The position numbers and the translations under genes were made by a program. The notes under the pieces were generated by a model. That model was not told the DNA's origin, did no database searches, and was given only the letters and a program-made list of their open reading frames with translations. Below, piece by piece: positions 1 through 9,306 of a stretch of DNA of 64,000 bases; the stretch's first letter is position 1; the number at the start of each line of letters is the position of its first letter. Source of the DNA: Roridomyces roridus (Eukaryota; Basidiomycota; Agaricomycetes; Agaricales; Mycenaceae); NCBI GenBank assembly GCA_029378245.1, contig JARKIF010000010.1, forward strand, positions 2,046,001 to 2,110,000, written 5' to 3'.

Positions 1-567
1 GTGGACAAGGCGTGTGACGAGCAGCCCATAAATCCAACCCAATTGGATCTCTACGCCGTTTCGGGGGACGACCTCAGGATCCTTTTCTGTTTCAGGAACC
101 TCCTCTACGTGTCGCTCGCACATTGCATTGCGGTCGACTTGGACGATACGGTAGCTCTGGACATGGCTCGCGCGTGGCCGTGCATCGAGCTGCTAGCGTT
201 CCCTTGTGACACAACACACCGCATCAAGCCCCGGATGACGCTCGAGGGTGTTTACGCGTTCGCGCAACACTGCCCCTTGCTCGAAGAGCTTTCCATATTA
301 TTCGATGCCACAACCGTCCCGACATTGAAACTCACGACGGAGGGGAAGAAACAGCGTCGAGTCTCCCAGGAGCAACTCACATTCCTCAACGTGGCGTATT
401 CGCACATTGGGACGACGGAAAAGGAAGGGTGGCGCGTGGCCGACTTTCTGCTCACCATTTTCCCCGAGTTGGAAACGGTCACGGTCATGGAGCTAAATTC
501 GTCTGCGGGTGAACAGGCGTTGGCGATGCATGAGGCTTGGATACAACTCTGCGAGGATTTCTTTTGA
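1..567 (+). CDS. F-box/leucine-rich-type protein, C-terminal part
   Basis: The reading frame is open from the window edge to a TGA at 565-567 and gives about 188 residues, so the N-terminus lies outside. It shows the leucine-rich spacing of agaricomycete F-box proteins: segments such as LLYVSLAHC, CPLLEELSILFDA and FPELETVTVM recur at 25-90 residue spacing and would form repeated strand-helix units. No F-box is visible because that end is missing. The family usually recruits targets to SCF ubiquitin ligases; that role is inferred from the family only. No intron is needed in this part. Confidence 0.55.
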   Translation: MDKACDEQPINPTQLDLYAVSGDDLRILFCFRNLLYVSLAHCIAVDLDDTVALDMARAWPCIELLAFPCDTTHRIKPRMTLEGVYAFAQHCPLLEELSILFDATTVPTLKLTTEGKKQRRVSQEQLTFLNVAYSHIGTTEKEGWRVADFLLTIFPELETVTVMELNSSAGEQALAMHEAWIQLCEDFF

Positions 568-1011
568 TGCATCGAGGCGCATCCGGAGGTCTCCCAGTGC
601 GTCTAAATTTCGGCTCAGGCTGATGACTTCCACTCAGATCATTCCTGTGTAGCTGAACTCCTGTGCTCAATCTTCCCCGCGTTGTGACAGGTGTCAGCGG
701 CGTACAAGGTCAGCATGAAAGTGCCTGATAGATTTTCTGGTATCGTAGCAGCAGATTTCAGAGGTCTTCCGGTCCCCGTGTTTGATGTTTGGCTCGAGGC
801 TGATATTACTTCCCACTTGTTTCGTTCCTGCTGGTAATCTTGTCTTGTAGATTATGAAGATTCTGCAAGATAGGTTGGCTACTCTGCGTCCTCGCCGTCC
901 ATTATTAAAAAGTTGAACCCTCCGTCCACTCTCTGAAATTTTCATAATAGCTGAACTCCAAGGGCGGAATTGAATTGTCCTTACCCGTAATATCCCGAAT
1001 CGTCCTCTCCT
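568..1011. other. Intergenic, tail-to-tail
   Basis: Lies between the end of the F-box-like gene and the end of the Zn2Cys6 gene on the other strand. I see no coding signal, repeat or RNA gene here. Confidence 0.5.
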
Positions 1012-1677
1012 TCAGGCTCGGACACCGTCAACTTCCCGAGGTCCGCTCGCATATGAATGTGGATAGCTACGATGGCCATCGGTTTGCATGCCGTAGCCAA
1101 CCGCCGGAGGATAGCCCGAGGCGTGTACATGTACATGTTCCGCGGGGTCAAATTGCCCAGTACCCACGTTCACTCCAAGGCCGATGAATTGCAGATCGGG
1201 ATGGCCCGCGCCAAACTCCATCGCGCCCAACGGTGGGAGTGACTGCCCGTAATACCGTGGTCGTGCACCGGGGGGCGGGGGAAAGGTGTATGGGAGTCGG
1301 GGCGCGAGGTTGCCACTGTGATGGCTAGCGCTCAAGTCAACAGGGACGGCGATAGCGGACGTGGATTCAAGCGAACTTGCCGGGGGTGCTTGGACGGGGT
1401 CGGACTCTGCCAATGCCTCTGCGATATTCACAGACATGTACTCACAGGCGAGGTTGAGCCGCGCACAGCGTTGACAGGGATTTGTGGGGGGTTGCTCAAA
1501 TGTTATGCACTGCAGAGAGAAAATGACTTGAGTACGAAAAGCGAACAGAAGCTCTGTACTCACCCGTAATTTTCGCTTCCGACATGGTAGGCAAGCGATG
1601 ATCGTCCGGCGCTTCCTCGTAGCATGGGGAGCATTCGAGTGTGGTTTTTGACCGTGGGCAGCGCAATTCTCCGCCAT
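1012..1677 (-). CDS. Small Zn2Cys6 (GAL4-type) transcription factor
   Basis: Two exons: 1564-1677 and 1012-1509, with an intron at 1510-1563 (GTGAGT...CAG). Splicing joins CRKRKLR to CITFEQ and completes a fungal binuclear zinc cluster: six cysteines spaced C-x2-C-x6-C-x11-C-x2-C-x6-C near residues 29-58, preceded by the basic stretch RKRRT. The rest (about 140 residues) is rich in Pro, Gly, His and Tyr and looks disordered; no fungal-specific middle homology domain is present. It is therefore a short single-cluster DNA-binding protein, like the one at 17659-18375. Without splicing the cluster is broken, which supports the intron. Target genes cannot be told. Confidence 0.8.
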   Translation of the reverse strand: MAENCAAHGQKPHSNAPHATRKRRTIIACLPCRKRKLRVSTELLFAFRTQVIFSLQCITFEQPPTNPCQRCARLNLACEYMSVNIAEALAESDPVQAPPASSLESTSAIAVPVDLSASHHSGNLAPRLPYTFPPPPGARPRYYGQSLPPLGAMEFGAGHPDLQFIGLGVNVGTGQFDPAEHVHVHASGYPPAVGYGMQTDGHRSYPHSYASGPREVDGVRA

Positions 1678-2157
1678 GAGTGCTACGTTGTAGCGTTGTA
1701 CTCCGCAGACTGGCTCTATTTATCGTTTCCGACTCCCTTGTTTTGATACCTCGTTTTAGTATGAATCTAACAGAAAGGGCGTTTTGTGAGTAGAGTTTCT
1801 GTAGGATGACAAGGAAAGTTACTTCGTGCCGTTGATTTTCCGGACGAATAATTGCTGTTGCTTAAGCGATGACGACCGGATATAGCCTTGGAACTTGATA
1901 ATCGACCTCGTCAGTCAGACTCACCGGTTTCATTGGTAGAAAACCGTCTACGGACTAGAGTATCTTGTCCTCGCGGTAGCGTCAGGGTTTATAGGTGGGA
2001 GCGTTTCTATAGACGGGACGCCGCGAATGATTGCGTTAGCAAAGAATAAATAGAAGATTCAGGCTCGGACCGCCCCATTGCACAGGAAGATGTGCGGATT
2101 GCATGTGCACCTTACTCCTGGTGCATTAAGTCAGTTTGATGATGCTGCCATCACTTC
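1678..2157. other. Intergenic upstream of the Zn2Cys6 gene
   Basis: Contains the presumed promoter of the minus-strand zinc cluster gene. I see no gene; it ends at the 5-bp target duplication ACTTC (2153-2157) of the solo LTR. Confidence 0.5.
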
Positions 2158-3255
2158 TGTTGGGAATTTGGGTTTCTGGCATGACATGCTTCGCCACCCT
2201 CGAGAACCTTCTGGAATATTCCCTTTTGCTGACTGATACAGTTTCTTAGATTTTTGTAGAACATTCTAGTTACATTGTAAAGTAGTATATAAGCCTGCTG
2301 AAATGTAGGTGTTGGGCATCCGTTTGCCCTAACGCATCTTACCTTTATGGCGGTCAAAGTGCACTTTTAATCATGCACAACATATTTTTGTGAAAAACAG
2401 GTTTTGCGCTACATTTTCAGTCTAAAATCAGATTTTGCGCTACATTTTCAAGTTTGAAAGTTCGAAAAAAATGTAGCGCAAAAACGCGAATCGCGCGCTA
2501 TTTTTATTTTGACGTTGCGCTACAAATTGTTCCCGGACATGCGCGCTACATATTTGAGGGCCGAGACCGATCCAGAGCGCTACTTTATTTCGGCGCTAAC
2601 CCGACAGCGCGCGCTACATTTTTTGGCTTCGAATGTGTGCCACATTTTTTCCCACTTGTGAACTTGTACAATTCAACGGTTGGATGCCGAAACTGCCGTG
2701 ATGTTGGTTAGATGATGTGGGTCACTGCAGTGCCCTCTATGTGTATGATACTACTGTGTGGACTTACTTGAGGAGGTGCATCCATGGTCACCGAGCAACA
2801 GGACACCAGATCAATTGATCCGGCCATCACATCATTGATGATCAGCTCCAGCCGTTGATCCGAACAGGCTTGACTTTTTCATAGTTGAACAGTAAGGAAA
2901 ATGTTGTGCAGGTTGACCGAGAAATGTAGCGCGCGGTCACCGAAAATGTGTGTAGCGCATTGAGCGCAGATGCCGGCAGGTCTCGGCTACCAGAAATATA
3001 GCGCGACATTTGTCAGAGAAAATGTAGCGCGCAAGTCGTATTTTGCACTACATTTTTTTCAAACTTTCAAACTTGAAGATATAGTGCAAAATGTGATTTC
3101 AGAGTGAAAATGTAGTGCAAATCGTGGTTTGTACAAAAAAATGTTGTGCATGATTAAATGTGCACTTTGACCGCCATATACCTTAACTGGCTTGCGATTG
3201 CAAACTTGGAATCAGTTCAACACGGATCAACACGCTGACGGCGTAAATCCCAACA
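2158..3255 (+). mobile_element. Solo LTR, split by a nested DNA element
   Basis: The ends are TGTTGGGA...TCCCAACA, i.e. TG...CA with an inverted repeat, flanked on both sides by ACTTC (2153-2157 and 3256-3260), the 5-bp duplication expected for an LTR retrotransposon. Removing the inserted element 2346-3178 and one copy of its 6-bp duplication leaves exactly 259 bases, the same length as the second copy at 10438-10696, of which it is the reverse complement with few changes. A TATATAAG motif at about 2285-2292 suggests that this copy is in plus orientation. No internal retrotransposon genes are present, so recombination between LTRs probably removed them. Copia or gypsy cannot be decided from the LTR alone. 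Confidence 0.9.
2346..3178. mobile_element. Palindromic non-autonomous DNA element (MITE-like)
   Basis: An 833-bp insertion into the solo LTR. It begins with TATGGCGGTCAAAGTGCAC and ends with its exact reverse complement; the similarity continues inward for about 135 bases with scattered mismatches. The 6-bp sequence TACCTT is duplicated at 2340-2345 and 3179-3184, and the uninterrupted LTR at 10438-10696 has TACCTT only once, so the boundaries are firm. The interior repeats a GCGCTACA/TGTAGCGC motif about a dozen times, pointing inward from both sides. No transposase is encoded; open frames inside it are incidental. A 6-bp duplication is unusual and does not settle the superfamily (IS3EU and Dada are two with that length). 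Confidence 0.88.
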
Positions 3256-3972
3256 ACTTCCCCCGTTTACCCGCGCTCTTTGAGCGCTGACGAACCAGCC
3301 AGAGTCGGCGTCTTACTTTGTCAGGCCCAGATCATAGATGCGTGCATTTCGGGGGACGTAGTGTCTCGGGCCAGCCCGATGAGCGCTGAGGAAAGGCCGG
3401 GATGTGAAGGCGCAGTGACCAGTCACATTCCGCCAACATGCCAGCCTGATTATTGATACAAATTTGTCGATTTGTCGAATGACGGTGATCTGAGTGTTAG
3501 GGGGGGCCCGGGAGGGGAGTGAGAGACTCACGATGAACATTGAACTGCCCATTGAGCGCTGCTTCTCGACCACGCGGTGCGTTGCTCGGTCGGCAGGCGG
3601 GAAGAGCCGGACGCGTTTAGGCCGCCTGCTTTGCCCCTCGGAGGGAGGACGAGGCGATGGCGGTCGTGCCTAAATGAAAGAGTCAGGTGCAAGCGGATCA
3701 TGAACCTGCACCCCTTTGTAAAACACGCCGAAATGTCGCGAAAGCTGGCTATTAAACGCCAGAGCCACCGAGCTCGGGTCTGGTCAGCAATAAGGACGTA
3801 CACCAGCGTATGACGAGCAAACTATTGAAACTTTGAGGAGTTGCCTCACTCACACAGAACGGATGATGACATTCCCATCAGGATGCCAAGTGATCCGACA
3901 GTTCCGCCTGGACTGCCGGTTGCCATGTGCTGCAGTGAGGCAGTGCCCTCACCCTCCTCACCGACACCGACC
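3256..3972. other. Intergenic
   Basis: Between the solo LTR and the DUF6924-like pseudogene. Several open frames overlap in conflicting frames and strands and none has family features. I see no gene here. Confidence 0.45.
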
Positions 3973-4640
3973 ATGTCAAACTGGCCCGTCTTCGTCACCG
4001 TCTCGAACATCTCGCTCAAGGTACGTCCACCGCGCTCGCACCCATCCATCCAGATCAAACTCTCCACCAGGCACTCAACCGCGCTCTGCTCCTCCTCCAA
4101 GACTTCCAATACGGCGGCGACTACCCCGAGAACAGTACATGGGTCCTCCTCACATCTAAAACCCTCCCATCCACGGTCCCCGTCCCAACGAAGCTCCCCA
4201 TCACCTCCGCCCCCGATAACACAGATTTCGCCTCGGCGTCGCTCGTAGAGATAAACAGCTTCATGCGCGCCAAAGAACAGACACTCGCCGCACTCGACCT
4301 CTCCTCGTGAAATTGGGTCGTCATCGACCAATCCGGGCTCGACGCCTCCACGTGTCTCGTATGCGAACAAATCTACGACTACTCCGAGGACGATAAGGGC
4401 AACTCCCTCGGACTAACAGCCCAATTCCGTGCGTGTCGAGCCCCGTTCGAAGAGGCCTGGATCATGATGACCAATTTGGATATTTCCAATATGGATTTCG
4501 AGGAATATGTGGATCAGGAGAAGGGACAGGATGAAGAGGGAGTTTGGACGTGGTCGACGTTGTTTGCGGAGGAGGGGCAGCAGAATGAGAAGCGGGATAA
4601 GGTGTTGAGGGAGTTGAGGGATGGTGGGTATGTTGATTAG
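3973..4640 (+). pseudogene. DUF6924-like protein, in-frame stop (copy 1)
   Basis: Start ATG at 3973 (MSNWPVFVTVSNISLK), intron 4021-4070 (GTACGT...CAG), then a frame to TAG at 4638-4640. Exon 2 stays in one frame throughout but carries TGA at 4308-4310, where the related gene at 45898-46576 has a Tyr codon (PYTWLVIDENG against S*NWVVIDQSG). Downstream conserved blocks are MTNLDISNMDFEEYV and DEEGVWTWS, which resemble the C-terminal half of the DUF6924 family; that assignment is from memory of the family pattern and is tentative. Length without the stop would be about 205 residues, similar to copy 2. Function unknown. The stop makes this a probable pseudogene, unless it is a sequencing error. 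Confidence 0.65.
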
Positions 4641-5270
4641 TTCAGAAGTAACAGAAACATTCTCAAGTTGGTTCGATTCCAGCTTGGGTCATAGCTCTGT
4701 CGTTGCCCGCGGCCTGCATTTTATACTTGGCAATCTGAGAGAGAGTACGAACACACAGAGCTTAGCCTCCAATGCCATCGAAGATTTGACCAAGGATGGA
4801 AGTATACCAACGCGAAACGCTGGTTAGTAGTACTGACTGGTCTGATGGTCAACCTTCATGTCGTTCAACCATATCGTTCCCAACTGTGTTCGATTCGGGC
4901 TTGAGATCTGGCGTGAGGCACGTCGTTGTTCCGACCTTTTTGAAATTGCTCGTGAACTATGTACGGTTATCCTTTCCTTTTTTCTTCAGCCCAAGCGTGA
5001 CTTGAGATTGGTACTTGAGTGCCCACTATTCATTGCGCAATCATGGTACCGGCCCTGTGTAGCCAATCACACAACCTCGTTCGACTCAAGGGGTGCCGTT
5101 GCTGATACAAGGTGTTTGGTCAAATTTTTTCGTCCTCTGCAGTCACAGCGGCCATACGCTGATTGCGGTTCGATGATATGCGAGTTGAGAAAGTACACGA
5201 GTCCCGAAGTGTTCTCCCAATGCACCCCCTAGACTCCTCCGCCGAACCTTTTGCAGCACCCTAGCCCCAG
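4641..5270. other. Intergenic with B-box-like motifs
   Basis: Between two convergent genes. Holds three tRNA B-box-like strings, GGTTCGATTCC near 4670, TGTTCGATTCGGG near 4887 and CTCGTTCGACTC near 5076, matching the dispersed family described elsewhere in this window. A-box-like spacing does not fit a true tRNA gene. Confidence 0.4.
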
Positions 5271-8131
5271 CTACTTCCTGCGCACCGCAACCGGCTGCGA
5301 CGCAGACGAGCCCTGCTTTGAGGACGGCAGCAGCCCTACCGGCAGCTGGGTTCGAGACTTAGCTGCCCTTGGTTTCACCTGAGGCTGAAGCGCCCGCTTG
5401 CGTGCAACCTGGGGCTTGGACGGCGGTGAAGCAGGCCTCGGGATGAGATACCCAAGGCCACTGGTGTCCGTGGCGTTGGACTCCGCCGCCTTACCCTTAC
5501 CCTTCCCGATTCCAGGTCCCACTTCCGCCTCTCGCTCCTGGAAGAAATGCTTGCCATAGTTGAACAAGATCTCTTCTCCGCTCTTGATTCGTCTCGCTGA
5601 AGGCCAAAGATATATCCGCGCAAGTCTCCACGCCAGGAGGAAACTCACTGGAGTAAAGCCCAATCCGATGCTCGCCATTCACCAACTTGACTAATCGGAG
5701 CACAAGTCAAGACATCGTCGCCACGACCCAAATGTAGAATGCAAACGTACCCCCTGCCTTACAATTCGGATTCTCCCCATTGTGATTAATGAACCGGGCG
5801 TCGTTGGCCAAGTACACCCCGTCCACAGACGTCGTCTCGTTCAGCTGGAACAAATAATTCCGGCCCCGATGTTTTGTGATGTGCCTGTTGCAATTGTCAG
5901 GCTGCAAATCAGGTATGAGAATGCGACGTACTCGCGAGACTCGGTGGTCGGATCGAATATTATCTCGCCGATGTATTCTGCGGGATAATGCATGTCAAGA
6001 TCAAATTGGACGCGGCAGGTACGACTCACCAATAATCAATTCGTCCGCTTCCGTGTCCTCGGCCATGAACAACCCTCGGCCCCAGCGCGACGGTCCGACT
6101 TGGGTGCGCTGAACGGAAAAATGGCTGAATCAATCAGAATGAGTGCAAGCATGGATGGACACACCTTCCACTTCTCTCGCTGAATATTCGCATTTTGACA
6201 TATATTCGCCTCGGCGTCTGTATCAACCGTCAGCCTGCGTCAAATACAATCGCCAGGATAAAACCTCTGGGGATACTGCATAAGCGATTCAAAGGATGTG
6301 AAAAGAGCAGCACGCACTTCGCAGAACACGGAATGCAAAGTTCAGGATCGCATTCCCTATGTGCTTTAAAACAGGAGCAGCTGTCCGTCCGACAACGTTT
6401 GTGCAGCACACGACATTGGCAGCCTTTCCAACGGCGTACGCCTGCCTCAGATCCAGGTGGTCAGCGCCGTGGTTTCGCCCCGATCATGACTTACACTTCT
6501 TGTCACATCGACACCACCGCTCGCAATGCGCCTTGTTGAGATAGCACGCACATTGGCTGGTTGAATCGCATGGGCCTTCGTGTCCGCAGGGGCCTCCGCT
6601 GCAAATGCGCGTTCAATGTATAACATTCTTTGGAAGTATCAAACCACGCACGGAGTGAACTTGGCCGAGTCGTGATCTACGACGTGTCAAAAGGGAGGCT
6701 GGTGGGAGAAAACAAAACACGTACCAGCAAACTTGGGTCGAGAAGATTTCGATCTTTTTCCGTTTGGTCTATTATTGGCCGGAGGGATGGGTGTGCTTGC
6801 GAGGATGACGCCGCGTTGATAGAATGCCTGTACGCGATGGGGTAAGTTCGTCGAAATGACTGCAATGAGACCGACTACCTCAAAACAAGGCCGTCGACAA
6901 AGCGTTGCGAGGTCACAGGGTATTGTGTCCGGGTCCAAGGTCATGAACATCTCCAGGAATTGGAAATCCTCCTGGCTCCAGCGGATAGTCTATCATGAAT
7001 TTAAGTGGTGACATTGCAAAGACGCACAAATGAACATACCTCGGGCTCAGGTGCGTCCACCGAAAGAAAGCACTGATCCCCACACGGGTGGTCCGTCTGC
7101 TTCGCCATACGATCATTGGGGATGCGTGGCAGGACGGGGAGCGGCATCGGCATTGGATCCACTGAGTCAACTGGGTGAGTAATGTACCAGTCGCCATTCG
7201 TCGAGACACGATACGCACGATGAACATTGCAGTAGCCCACTATACAGTTTAGATTCGTGCAGAAGTGGGACACGAGATTGGTGAGTTTTTCAGTTGGAGT
7301 GGCACCTGGGACGACTTGGGTTTGGGGGAGAGGTTTAGCAGAATCCGGTATGCCTGGAGGCCAGGGTAGATAGTCGCTGCGGAACGGTGAGTGTGCGACG
7401 CCAACACCGGGAATGAACACGTACCGTCGATGGCTCCGGTAAACCGCGCCCCGATAGACGCCCCGAGCACCGTTATGGTCGAGGAGCTCATATGGTAGAA
7501 TCTCAGTCTCATCAATAAGCTCGTAACACATGTGATGCTCGCCCAGCAGACGACGTGTAGTTTCGATGACCACTGCATCAACTGTGAAATTCAGTGAGAG
7601 AGTCCAAAGTACACTACAGAAAAGGGACACACCATCCGGGTCTACCGTCAACTCTGGCTCCCACGCATACGTCTTATGCTCGTCCGCGTACGCGTCGTGG
7701 TCAAAGGTCGGATCGTTCAAGAAGGGCATAAACGGCATTGCCTGCGGATCGTCGCCTACGAACACATTTCGATTCGACGGGGTGCAGTGTTCGTGTTCCG
7801 GAGCGCGCGGTGGCAAGTCATGGACTCGAGTAACTTCGAAGGGAATCTGCTCAGTGAGTCCCGTCTTGTAGTCGTACGATTCGATTGAAATCTGATAAGA
7901 GGAGGTCGGAAAGAATTCTGGAAACTCTGGAGAGTCCTCCGGTAGGTCAAATGGTGGCTCTTGCGTGACCGTATCGTCCATCTGCGCCGGAGAGTACGAG
8001 GGGGGCTGGACGAGGGAGTCCATGATTCGAGACGCGTATTCTGCCTTCCAGACTCGGAACTCCGTGTAGACTTGGTCGTAGACCTGTTTCACGATCCTTT
8101 TGGCGTCGGAGAACGCGTCGGGCAGGTCCAT
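5271..8131 (-). CDS. EZH2: E(z)/EZH2-type histone H3K27 methyltransferase (PRC2 catalytic subunit)
   Basis: Twelve exons can be joined without a break; introns 7582-7632, 6972-7039, 6677-6724, 6599-6651, 6442-6494, 6235-6317, 6109-6164, 5978-6029, 5885-5931, 5691-5750 and 5597-5648. Domain order matches E(z): an N-terminal region, a Cys block (NLNCIVGYCNVH ... HPCGDQCF), the segment EDFQFLEMFMTLDPDTIPC, a CXC domain (PCGHEGPCDS, NKAHCERWCRC, RRWKGCQC, SCSCFKAHRECDPELC) and a SET domain (GRGLFMAEDTEAD, IIEYIGEIIFD, FINHNGENPNC, NGEHRIGLYS, SGEEILFNYG). A Lys/Pro/Ser-rich tail follows the SET domain. The product should trimethylate histone H3 Lys27 in the nucleus within PRC2. The usual NHS motif reads NHN here. 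Start taken at MDLPDAF (8131); an in-frame ATG at 8209 is possible. Confidence 0.93.
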
Positions 8132-8315
8132 GGCTACGGGATGGTGGTGGTGTGAGAACAAGAGGTGTCGGAACGGCGGATCAGTCCGCAGATCGTTATC
8201 ATGAGTCATCAGCTACATGACCTCGCTCGACTCCAGGCCCTGCCACCATTTTCTGCGCTTTACAATCCAAATGAATTCTACATTTCTACAAGTCTTCGGT
8301 CCTCGTATTCTACGT

Positions 8316-8787
8316 TTACTTCTTCTCAACAGCCTTGACGGTAAACAGGAAGCCTTCGCTCCCTTCCGACTTGGAGCTCGCGAGGAGCTGCTGAGCACTG
8401 GCATCGGCGGCGAAACCCAACATCGCCTCGGCGCTCTGTCGATCCAGGGTCAGTGGTATAGCTAAAAGGATAGATTGCAAGCACGTACAGCGAACTCGGT
8501 CTCGATGATGATAGTGTTGGGCGCTGGGGGGAGGCCCGCGGCGTGCTTGACGTCGACAGAGCCGAGCTTGGCGGCCAAGGCGTCGCTCGGGATGAGCTGA
8601 ACGTTGATTCAGACTCTTGAAAGGAGAGAAAGAGGGATTGGGGACGACTTACGAGCGTGTATTTAGCGATGGCGGACGCCGCAGGGAGTGCGAGGAGCTT
8701 GTCGGCGAGCCCCTGCACCGTGGTGGCCCAGTCGGCAGAGGAGACGCCGGCGGGGGCAGTGGCAATTCCAACAGCGCGGACAGACAT
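8316..8787 (-). CDS. Small unknown protein, about 120 residues
   Basis: ATG at 8787 and TAA at 8316-8318, with introns 8597-8652 (GTAAGT...CAG) and 8436-8488 (GTACGT...CAG). The spliced frame is uninterrupted and starts MSVRAVGIATAPAGVSS. It is a soluble, Ala-rich, mildly charged protein without signal peptide, membrane segment or cysteine pairs. Segments such as KYTLLIPSD, NTIIIETEFAS and EGFLFTVKAV look like strands between helices, so a small alpha/beta fold is likely. I do not recognise the family. The promoter would lie in 8788-9306, between this gene and the CHAT pseudogene end. Confidence 0.7.
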
Positions 8788-9306
8788 TGTTAAAGTTATT
8801 GAGGAAGGGTGGGAGTGGTTGATGGGGAAGAGGTTGGTGAGCGAATGATAGTGGTTCGAAAAGTTGAGTGGTATAAATACCGCAACCGTCGGTATAGGGA
8901 CCTGAGGACTTGCCAAATGCGGCGTGCAGTTGTATGGCGCCCGCTGGGGTACTTCCTACAGTACCATACTTAGTACCATGGGGAGCCTCCACCGGTCTCC
9001 ATGGACATGCGCAAATTCGCAAGCTTCGTCGTGACTTGGTTGCGAGCATGATCCTTCCGCATCAGATGGCACATGCAAACCACTCTGATCGCTAACAATT
9101 TCCGCCGCCTTGGCCCTTTCGACGAGTTTGACCATTGCAATTGGTACAAGAACCCGCTGAAACGAAATCAGTACCCTCGTAACCAAGTTGTTCGACGGGT
9201 GGTGAGCGGTCTCGGCATGTACCGATGAATTCATTCTGAAACACTGCGCCTCGGCATCCATCGGCATTTATTCAATCAGCTCGGTGTAGTTACACGACAA
9301 CATTCT
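8788..9306. other. Intergenic upstream of the small unknown gene
   Basis: Should hold the promoter of the gene at 8316-8787 and the 3' flank of the CHAT pseudogene. Nothing else recognised. Confidence 0.45.

Noticed and set aside
2454..2711. 85-codon open frame inside the palindromic element
   Set aside because: It is made of the reiterated GCGCTACA repeats and has no transposase features.
4634..4690. Possible tRNA gene (A-box-like TAGTTCAGAAG and B-box GGTTCGATTCC)
   Set aside because: The boxes are about 24 bases apart, too close for a tRNA, the A box overlaps a stop codon of the pseudogene, and no acceptor stem pairs.
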